Shown: positions 27,198 through 36,445 of the stretch, one piece after another
Layout: every line of letters begins with the position of its first letter
Numbering within the stretch: position 1 is the stretch's first letter
Assembly (NCBI RefSeq): GCF_000246985.2
Contig: NC_022084.1
Span: 1,707,826 to 1,757,914, forward strand
Length of the DNA: 50,089 nucleotides
Direction: 5' to 3'
Origin: Thermococcus litoralis DSM 5473
GTDB lineage: Archaea > Methanobacteriota_B > Thermococci > Thermococcales > Thermococcaceae
Position numbers and translations under genes: made by a program
The notes under the pieces: generated by a model
Told to the model about the DNA's origin: nothing
Database searches by the model: none
The model's input: only the letters and a program-made list of their open reading frames with translations

Positions 27198-28066
27198 GGG
27201 CGTGTTTATAGTAACCTTTATTAGGGTTTTTGCTGAATTCTTTCAGGTGGTTGTCGTGATCCCCAGATGGGATCACAGACTCAAAGACCCTGAAAGCGTG
27301 GCATTCATAATCCTCGACGTTTTAGCAGACTTTGAATCAGAAGGAAAGCTGAAGAACCTGCCAAAATCCAAAAAATTTCCAGTAAAAACAATACTGGCAA
27401 TACTCCTCTTTAAACAATACTACAACCTACCCCTCAGAGACGCCCAGCACTACGGCAGAAAATTCTTCGGAGCAAACATTCACTACTCAACCCTCCACAA
27501 CTGGGAGAAAAAGCTGAACCTCGAAGAACTGACAAACCACCTCCTGAAAAAACTCCAGAAATTACCCTACGCCAGCACTCAAGCAGACTCAACCATTATC
27601 ACAAATAAAAAAAGGACAGGATAGAAGTTCAGGCAATAACGAGAATCCTGCCGGGTTTACTGTATCCGGTTGCTGTGAAGATCACGACTTCTGAGAACGA
27701 GCTGATTGAACTCCTGCCGGAGGGTTCTGGGAATTTTTATGCTGATGGGGCTTATGATTCAAAGAAAGTTCTGAACACTGTGGTGGAAAAGGGTTATCGG
27801 CCGATTGTTAAGAAGACTAAGAACCTTCCAGGTGGTTTTGGCAGTAAGAAGAGAGATAGAGTGTTTTCTGAAGAAGAGTACAGGTATAGGAATCCTCATG
27901 AGGGGTTCTGGGGTGCGTTTACAACGTGGTTTGGCAGTAGGATCCCCTGTTTTCTGAAAAAGACTACTGTAACCCGAATTTTGCTTGGGGTAATGTGTTA
28001 TGGTCTGAAAATCCTCCTCAGAGTCAAATACTGTTTAAATAACAGGGGGTGAAACTAAACACGCCC
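27198..28066 (+). mobile_element. 869-bp insertion sequence with DDE transposase
   Basis: The ends read GGGCGTGTTTA on both sides in inverted orientation (27198-27208 and 28056-28066), with weaker matching further in. The element is flanked by an exact 10-bp direct repeat TCCCTTTCCA (27188-27197 and 28067-28076), the target duplication. It separates rps8e from the divergent membrane-protein gene at 28120. Inside is one transposase in two overlapping frames. The fold (N-terminal helical region, then YADGAYDSKK) suggests the IS4/IS5 superfamily; a 10-bp duplication is nearer to IS4-type elements. The exact family is not settled. Confidence 0.88.
27256..28052 (+). pseudogene. IS4/IS5-superfamily transposase, frame broken at an A-run
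   Basis: Frame 1 encodes the N-terminal half (RWDHRLKDPESVAF to ADSTIITNK) and stops at 27622-27624. The next frame continues KKDRIEVQAITRILPG through the YADGAYDSKKVLN segment to 28052. The two join at the seven-A run 27607-27613: an eighth A, or a -1 slip, restores one protein of about 265 residues. ADST and YADGAYD are likely the first two catalytic aspartates. The start is probably GTG 27256, after AGGTGG. Either an undercall, a mutation, or slippage that controls transposition would explain it. Confidence 0.8.
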
Positions 28067-28119
28067 TCCCTTTCCAAAATCCTTAAAACCATGACCCCCT
28101 ATCTCGCTTGGTGGTAGGA

Positions 28120-30729
<2,610 letters not shown>

Positions 30730-31935
30730 ATGGAACACTATGAAAAATGGATCGAAACATATTTTACGTCGGAGCACACCCAGAAAACATACCTATCTGC
30801 ACTAAGGCAATTCCACGACAAATTTGGTTACATGACTACTCCAGATGAACTTCTGGATGCTATAACAACATGGATTCGTGACCTTAGAACCGAGGGCTAT
30901 ACACCAAAAACCATCAACAACTACGTAACTGCAGTGCTGTCTTATTATCGGGATCAGGGAATTGTTATTCCTGAGGAAACATGGAGACGAATTAGAAGGA
31001 GAATTCTACCACCAAGCAAACCCTCAACCTTTGATAAAGCAGGAAGTCACGATGAGTGGAAACGTATACTAACCCATATGAGTTTAGCTGGGAGAAGCCT
31101 GTTTCTGTTCCTTCTAAGCACTGGTTGCCGTATCGGAGAAGCCTTACAGTTGAAAATCTCGGATTTAGACCTTGAAAAAGACCCACCCCGTGCCTACATC
31201 CGACCCGAGTACACGAAGGGAGGTTACGGTGGACGTGTAGTCTTTTTCACATACGAGGCAAGGGATGCTATAGAAGAATGGCTGAAGCTAAGACTAATAC
31301 TCAACAAGCGTGCTCCAAAACGTTATTACATTCCAAAGCACGGTAGATATGCATACTACACAGAAAAAGACGACAACAGAGTCTGGCCAATCTCAGTTTC
31401 TACAGCTCAAGCTATCCTCTGGGAAGCTCTCAAGCGTGCTGGACTCGACGAAAGGGATCCAAGGACAGGCAGGAGACTCATTCACATCCATAGCACTCGT
31501 AAGTTTTTCAGGTCTAACTGCGGACTTCCCGACGCTCTAACCCATGCTTTGATGGGGCACGAGGGATACTTAGATAGGAGCTACCTACGTCAAAATGTTG
31601 AAAGGGCTGGAGAAGAATACAAACAAATAGCAATCCCCAGACTCACCATCTTTGAGAAAACAACTGCTGACAAGATGGAAATTCTGAAATTGATAGCCAA
31701 AGCACTCGGTGTAAACGAAGAAAGGTTGGACACAGTCCTTGAAGAGCACAGAGGTCAGGGGTTCTACGACATTGCCACCGCAATAGGCAACCTAATCAAA
31801 GAAGAAATCAGTAAATCTGCCAAAAAGAAGGAATACGCCATTGTGGATGAAGATGAACTCCAGTTCTACCTGCTCAACGGATGGGATCTTGCGAAAGTAC
31901 TAAATGATGGACGCTTTTTGATGGTTCGTGCCTAG
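30730..31935 (+). CDS. tyrosine recombinase / integrase
   Basis: A 401-residue site-specific recombinase. Residues 1-90 are the SAM-like core-binding domain (HTQKTYLSALRQF ... TPKTINNYVTAVLSYY). The catalytic domain shows Arg134 in STGCRIGEALQL, a hairpin lysine near 163, His254-x2-Arg257 in HIHSTRKFF, His277 in LMGHEG, and a tyrosine at 280 or 285 in YLDRSYL. A C-terminal extension of about 100 residues is unusual for XerA-like enzymes. It probably drives integration and excision of the element to its right. It is not split, unlike integrated SSV-type integrases. Confidence 0.9.
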   Translation: MEHYEKWIETYFTSEHTQKTYLSALRQFHDKFGYMTTPDELLDAITTWIRDLRTEGYTPKTINNYVTAVLSYYRDQGIVIPEETWRRIRRRILPPSKPSTFDKAGSHDEWKRILTHMSLAGRSLFLFLLSTGCRIGEALQLKISDLDLEKDPPRAYIRPEYTKGGYGGRVVFFTYEARDAIEEWLKLRLILNKRAPKRYYIPKHGRYAYYTEKDDNRVWPISVSTAQAILWEALKRAGLDERDPRTGRRLIHIHSTRKFFRSNCGLPDALTHALMGHEGYLDRSYLRQNVERAGEEYKQIAIPRLTIFEKTTADKMEILKLIAKALGVNEERLDTVLEEHRGQGFYDIATAIGNLIKEEISKSAKKKEYAIVDEDELQFYLLNGWDLAKVLNDGRFLMVRA

Positions 31936-32174
31936 TTAGACTTAGGTTTCTCTTTGTTCTTTTTATATTTTCTTGACTTCCAAGAGTAATCAAGGAGTTT
32001 TGCAAATACCTCCAATGTTTCAAATAATCTATAAAGAAAACCAGGTAATTTCTGTCTTGGATATTCAACTAGGGGATGTCTTCCAGGTAATGGAATTATG
32101 AAAAAACTTCTCTCTTCACCAAGTCTTGTGCGATATGAAACCTCAATACTCTTTCCAAAAAAAATAAGTTTCAT
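31932..32174 (-). CDS. small hypothetical protein of the mobile element
   Basis: An 80-residue basic protein (C-terminal tail KSRKYKKNKEKPKSN). No family is recognised. Its start overlaps the end of the upstream gene by 32 bases and its stop overlaps the integrase stop, so it is the last gene of the leftward operon. Confidence 0.55.
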   Translation of the reverse strand: MKLIFFGKSIEVSYRTRLGEERSFFIIPLPGRHPLVEYPRQKLPGFLYRLFETLEVFAKLLDYSWKSRKYKKNKEKPKSN

Positions 32175-32646
32175 CTATAAAATCACTAAGAATACCACTT
32201 TCTTTTGGACTTAAACATTGAATGAGATATTCTTCGGGGAAACTTATATACTCTCTCCATTTTTCAGGAGGAATTGGCTTACCGTCTTCCCGTAATACTC
32301 TTACTATTCCAACATCATAAGCAGGATTTTGGCTCACATTCTCTATAATTAGCATGTTATCGTTTATTCTAACACTAAATGATGGTTCAAACTGATTAAG
32401 CAACAAAAGATTTTGTCTCTCATAAATTTCAGCCTGCCTCCAGATAACGAGCAATTGAGCATAAATTATAATAACCATTAGGAAATCTGAACCCCATCCG
32501 AGCTTAAGAAAGGCAAGTACTGGAAGCGCTAATAACAACATTACACGTATCAAAATCGAAAACATGAGTTTAACCAGAGCCCTTATCAACTTTACTTCCC
32601 CATACTTTGAGTCCTCTTTAGACCTAAATAGTTTTCGCAAGTTCAC
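32143..32646 (-). CDS. two-helix membrane protein of the mobile element
   Basis: A 167-residue protein with two adjacent membrane helices (about residues 25-48 and 52-70) and a cytosolic or external C-terminal domain rich in beta strands (PSFSVRINDNMLIIENVSQNPAYDVGIVRVL). The start is GTG 32646 or TTG 32640. It lies 14 bases after the helicase-like gene. The function is unknown; a resemblance to single-copy membrane proteins of archaeal plasmids is only positional. Confidence 0.65.
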   Translation of the reverse strand: MNLRKLFRSKEDSKYGEVKLIRALVKLMFSILIRVMLLLALPVLAFLKLGWGSDFLMVIIIYAQLLVIWRQAEIYERQNLLLLNQFEPSFSVRINDNMLIIENVSQNPAYDVGIVRVLREDGKPIPPEKWREYISFPEEYLIQCLSPKESGILSDFIDETYFFWKEY

Positions 32647-32660
32647 CTATGTATGACTCA

Positions 32661-34640
32661 CTACAAAAGCAGGAGGGCACCCTCCTTCAGCTTGTCAAAT
32701 TTTTTGACCTTGAGGATCCTGTAATGCCTGCCCGTTCTAAGATTGACACCGCTCCCAACTTCATCAAAAGCATCCAACTCTTTGAGGAAGCTGATGAACC
32801 ATTCAATTTTCTCCTTCTTCTTCTCGACTTTCCTCAGGTCTTCCCTGAGTTCCTTCCATTTCCTGAATTCAAAGCCCTCGATGTGTCTAAACCAAAGCTC
32901 CAAATCCTCAGGTCTAATGCCTAACAAAAATACCCTTTTGAATATTTTTGGATTTTGGGACATTAGAACCGAGTAAAACAGAATTTCCCCGATATTCAGA
33001 GACTTAATTTTCGGACTGATTAATAAGTATAATCTACCCGAAATTTTAGTCTCCTTAAAACCGAGATATTTTCCTAAAGATTCCTTGAATTCCTTCTTTT
33101 CTACTTTAGACAAAAAGGGTATAATTGTTTTTAGTTTACTCGGTTCTACGACTCCAAAGATTCTGTCTGCTAAGTAACGTAGTTTTGGAATGTTAGAGTG
33201 GAAGATTACGAGTTTAGGACTTTCCTCACGATAAAACGGAATAGGTGAGATTCTAAGGATTGATTGTTCTAGTTCGTTAATCAGTGTTTCTGTAGCTAAG
33301 TCAGGGTTAGTTATTTCCTCAAAAGGCGTTGCGAAACCAAAGTGATACACCAGAACTACATCGTAGAATGGTAAATCCACCCCTCTGGAAATTGTGCTGT
33401 TTGCGTAGAATACAAGTGACCGACCTGTCATGTAGCATTCCTTTATATACTCGTAGGGCGTTAAGTTATCCACTAACTCAATATTGTGAATGCCTATTTC
33501 CCTGAACTTTTGAAGGACTTTCTCAGCTATCTCCTTAGTTCCAGCGAAGACAAGAAACGGAACGTTTTGAGAATCAAGCAGTTTTCCTACTTCGAAAATA
33601 TCTGAGTGAACTACTATGAAGTTACGAGCATAACGGAAGTTTTGATCTTCAATTATGCCTACCTTAGTTCTGCCAAGAGCGTTAAAGAATGCTTCTGCTT
33701 TCCCACGGTCATTACCCCTGATTATAATATGCTTGAACCCATTCAGCCAATCTTTAAAGAGTAAAACCCTGTCGGCTACTAAGTAGATGATTTTCCCATT
33801 AGGTGGTTTTCTGTGGCGTTCAAGGTAATATCCCAAGTAGAACAAAGACGCAACAAAGAACCTGATAACGTCATACTCCTCTTCTTTCCAGCCTTTTCTT
33901 AGGAGCTCTTCTGCTGTTCTGATTTTTTCGTCTAACGCCCAGCTTGTGAATGGTGGTTCTGGAATGTCCTCCATTAGGCTTTCCAATGCATCGATAATAG
34001 GTTCACTGGAGCCATTCTGGACGGCTTCATTATAGTAGTCCCAGAAGTTGTTATTTTGTTTTAGTTCCGCAAGTTCGTTGAGCCAATCTAAGAATTCAGG
34101 ATACTCTTTTTTGATTTTGTTGGGAATAAAATCCAAAAGTCCCAAAATTGGAATCTCGATGGAGAACTGAAATTTTGAAATTGTTATTTTAATTAGCTCT
34201 ACGTCCTCTGGATAAAATGTGTCCAAAGTTCTATCTTCATCAATAATTAGCACATCATATTGGTCTGGTGAAAGATCCCTCCATGCTATTTGTGGAACAG
34301 TAAGGGTGATGCTGGAATTTTTAGCCCATTCCAAAAGTAGATAATAGGGATGCTTATTTTCCAACATGCCGAAGGCAATTGCGTCAGCTGGCGTTAAAAT
34401 TTGACTGTATATAGGCATCTTTAGATAATATTGTCTAATTTCTTCAATTCTATTTTGCCCCATGATAAGAACTCCTTTGAAGTTTGGATCTAAGTCTAGT
34501 TTTTCCAAATTACGACAAGCTTGCTCAATATTTGCATATCGGTTATTAAGGTAGAGAACTTTGCCAAGATGGATTCCGAGTGCTAGGGACATAGTTGTTC
34601 CGCCTGAGCGTGGAGGTAGAGCAAGAATATAGTCAGTCAT
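32661..34640 (-). CDS. SF2 helicase-like protein with degenerate Walker A
   Basis: A 659-residue protein with helicase architecture. Motif I reads LPPRSGGTTMSL (residues 7-18), where the usual GKT lysine is replaced. Motif II is VLIIDEDRTLD (about 130-140). The second RecA-like half has VFAGTKEIAEKVLQKF (motif IV-like), STISRGVDLPFYDVVLVYHFG (motif V) and EQSILRISP (motif VI-like). It probably acts in replication of the mobile element or in strand handling; without the lysine, ATP hydrolysis is in doubt. It overlaps the upstream gene by eight bases. Confidence 0.75.
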   Translation of the reverse strand: MTDYILALPPRSGGTTMSLALGIHLGKVLYLNNRYANIEQACRNLEKLDLDPNFKGVLIMGQNRIEEIRQYYLKMPIYSQILTPADAIAFGMLENKHPYYLLLEWAKNSSITLTVPQIAWRDLSPDQYDVLIIDEDRTLDTFYPEDVELIKITISKFQFSIEIPILGLLDFIPNKIKKEYPEFLDWLNELAELKQNNNFWDYYNEAVQNGSSEPIIDALESLMEDIPEPPFTSWALDEKIRTAEELLRKGWKEEEYDVIRFFVASLFYLGYYLERHRKPPNGKIIYLVADRVLLFKDWLNGFKHIIIRGNDRGKAEAFFNALGRTKVGIIEDQNFRYARNFIVVHSDIFEVGKLLDSQNVPFLVFAGTKEIAEKVLQKFREIGIHNIELVDNLTPYEYIKECYMTGRSLVFYANSTISRGVDLPFYDVVLVYHFGFATPFEEITNPDLATETLINELEQSILRISPIPFYREESPKLVIFHSNIPKLRYLADRIFGVVEPSKLKTIIPFLSKVEKKEFKESLGKYLGFKETKISGRLYLLISPKIKSLNIGEILFYSVLMSQNPKIFKRVFLLGIRPEDLELWFRHIEGFEFRKWKELREDLRKVEKKKEKIEWFISFLKELDAFDEVGSGVNLRTGRHYRILKVKKFDKLKEGALLLL

Positions 34641-34884
34641 TTTCCCAATCCCTATTTAGAGTTTTTTCCTTTTTGTATATAACTTTTTCTCCCTTGTTCT
34701 TCGTCTTTTTATCACCTTCCACACTAGTGTGGGAGTTGTTGGATTGAATGAGATCATCAAGAATCTGAATCATTTCGTCAACTATCTCCCTGAGGAACTT
34801 AAAGTTGGCCTGCAGGTAACCCTTAAGTTCTCCTATCTCGAAAGCAAGGTCGCGTAAGTTTGAAGTTACCTCGTTGTCTGACAT
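34633..34884 (-). CDS. small coiled-coil protein
   Basis: An 83-residue protein with a helical, heptad-like N-terminal half (LRDLAFEIGELKGYLQANF) and a lysine-rich tail. No family is recognised. GGTGGTTAGA selects ATG 34884. It lies between the excisionase-like gene and the helicase-like gene and may be an accessory DNA-binding or oligomerising factor. Confidence 0.65.
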   Translation of the reverse strand: MSDNEVTSNLRDLAFEIGELKGYLQANFKFLREIVDEMIQILDDLIQSNNSHTSVEGDKKTKNKGEKVIYKKEKTLNRDWEND

Positions 34885-34894
34885 TCTAACCACC

Positions 34895-35071
34895 TTATTT
34901 CCCTGTATCGATTTTTATACCTAATTTCTCGAGTTCTGAGAGTGGAATCCTCCACTCCTTCCCAAGCTTTATGGCTTTGAGCCGTTTGTTCCTGCACCAT
35001 GCTTGAACCGTTCCAATTTTTACCCCATACATTTCCGCGAATTCCTTAGTTGTGATAAATTTCCTAGCCAT
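34895..35071 (-). CDS. excisionase-like (MerR-type) helix-turn-helix protein
   Basis: A 58-residue winged-helix protein of the excisionase/HTH_17 group: KFITTKEFAEMYGVKIGTVQAWCRNKRL followed by the wing KAIKLGKEWRIPLSEL. Such proteins act as excisionases or small regulators of mobile elements. GGGTGGTGG selects ATG 35071. It is the first gene of the leftward operon 35071-31932 and probably binds the inverted repeats just upstream (35141-35219). Confidence 0.85.
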   Translation of the reverse strand: MARKFITTKEFAEMYGVKIGTVQAWCRNKRLKAIKLGKEWRIPLSELEKLGIKIDTGK

Positions 35072-35140
35072 ATCCACCACCCGTTATAACTTTACACATT
35101 GTCACTGTCATTTAAAATTACGTAACAAAGAGTCAAATAT

Positions 35141-35219
35141 TTTTTGTTAGTAGTACCAACTTAGGATACTCTATTCTTATGGTTTTGTACTAATATATAG
35201 CTACATTAACTAACAAAAA
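35141..35219. repeat. inverted repeat upstream of the excisionase-like gene
   Basis: TTTTTGTTAG (35141-35150) is matched by CTAACAAAAA (35210-35219). Inside lie further partly matching arms (AGTAGTAC and GTACTAAT). The position about 70-150 bases upstream of ATG 35071 suits a regulator or recombinase accessory site. Confidence 0.7.
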
Positions 35220-35462
35220 GAGACATAAAGACATCTAAAGCAATCCAAAGATTATTCTCACAGATAGAGCAAGGGTACTAGAAAGTCTTTATACTTTTTT
35301 GCTATGTAAGAGCTAAGCATCAAGGAAGGGAGAGGTATTTGTGTTGTTATCTATTTGAGAGTATCGTCTGCTCTATGCAAAACGTTTTTTACCGATCTCA
35401 AAAAAAGTCCTAAGATATGTAAGACTTCTGACGACACTGTTCTCTTCTATAAACTTTTTTTC

Positions 35463-35533
35463 AGAACTTCTTTTTTTCTTTAGTAAAAAAGTGAACTTTT
35501 TTTAGTGTGGTATTAAAAAATAAAAGAAGTTCT
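35463..35533. repeat. 12-bp perfect inverted repeat with AT-rich loop
   Basis: AGAACTTCTTTT (35463-35474) and AAAAGAAGTTCT (35522-35533) are perfect inverted copies around a 47-base loop full of T- and A-runs. It could cruciform, act as an origin element, or terminate both transcripts. Confidence 0.75.
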
Positions 35534-35757
35534 AAGAGTCATAGGAACAGGGGAAATTCTGCAATCTCGTCTTTCTGCCGAGAAACTTCTTTATAAAAAA
35601 GTCTAAGTGAGTTTTGATAATAATCTAAACTACAATTAGTGCCTTACATCCATTTATATTTCTTTTGACGAATTTTTCCTTCTTCAATCATCTTTTTTCC
35701 TTTGAAACTTGTTCTATTCCTCTAATCCTCTAGTTATAATAAAACCAGAACTGGAAG

Positions 35758-35964
35758 TCATTCCTTATGTTTGGTTTTTCTTAAACCTTCTTCCACACTT
35801 TCATAGAATATAGCCCAATAGTCTTTTGCTCCGCATACTCTAAAGCGAGATAAAGGTGCAACACTGACCTCCTTTTCTTCATACGCTTTTCCTATGTAAC
35901 ACCTACAATCTCGAAGATAACAGCCTACTGGGTTTTCACTATTAAAAGTTTCAGCTTTGGTTTG
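35758..35964 (-). pseudogene. cysteine-rich gene remnant without a start codon
   Basis: An open frame of 68 codons plus stop on the minus strand reads like a protein: NPVGCYLRDCRCYIGKAYEE, then SVAPLSRFRVCGAKDYWAIF and a lysine-rich end. Composition and the Cys/Trp/Tyr pattern look coding. There is no ATG, GTG or TTG near its beginning and a stop directly upstream. It is probably the 3' remnant of a lost gene. Confidence 0.45.
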
Positions 35965-36169
35965 TCAACTTATCAGTTCCAGAAGCTGAAAACCTAAGAA
36001 CATTCCCTATTCTTGCCCTCAACCCAGTACCTCCTGGTTAAAGCCTTCCCTTATTATATACATTAGTTTCACCTTTGTTATACATATGTCAACTTTTGTG
36101 TTCCGTAAAAGTTAAATATTCTAAGTACTTTAAAATACTATAAATGTCTTTGAAAGGAGGTAAAAGTAT

Positions 36170-36445
36170 ATGACAGACGAACACACTAGAAATGTTTTGA
36201 ATCTGATTACAGCATTAGCCCAAATTAAATGGAAAGATCTCCAGAATACACTGCGCGATGTTGTAATAACATTCTTTAATCAAACTGCTGTTTACAAGGC
36301 AAGAGTTCAAAAAGGTGGGAGAATTAAAATTCCCGAAGAAGAAAGAAGTGCTTTGGGGTTAAATGAGGGAGATATTGTCCAAGTCATTCTTATTCCTCTA
36401 AAGGAGGGGAATAAGAATGAAAAGGGTAATAGCACTCTTGATTAG
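36170..36445 (+). CDS. AbrB/SpoVT-like DNA-binding protein
   Basis: A 91-residue protein with a helical N-terminal part and a C-terminal swapped-hairpin AbrB-type domain: VQKGGRIKIPEEERSALGLNEGDIVQVI. Such proteins are dimeric regulators or antitoxins. AAAGGAGG precedes ATG 36170. Its last 29 bases overlap the start of the large secreted-protein gene, so the two are co-translated and it may regulate that operon. Confidence 0.85.
   Translation: MTDEHTRNVLNLITALAQIKWKDLQNTLRDVVITFFNQTAVYKARVQKGGRIKIPEEERSALGLNEGDIVQVILIPLKEGNKNEKGNSTLD

Larger units (their letters stand above)
35072..36169. other. 1.1-kb AT-rich non-coding region, candidate origin/control region
   Basis: No intact gene is seen between two divergent operons. 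The region is rich in T-runs and A-runs and contains two notable inverted repeats (35141-35219 and 35463-35533), several AAGTC/GACTT copies, and one gene-like remnant (35758-35964). Non-coding, repeat-bearing AT-rich zones between divergent operons are typical of plasmid or virus replication origins and control regions. The AbrB-like gene promoter lies at the right edge: TATA-like TACTATAAATG at about 36137-36147. Confidence 0.5.

Noticed and set aside
35072-36169. A CRISPR array in the repeat-bearing non-coding zone
   Set aside because: The repeats are inverted, few and unequally spaced; no regularly spaced direct repeats were seen here or elsewhere in the window.
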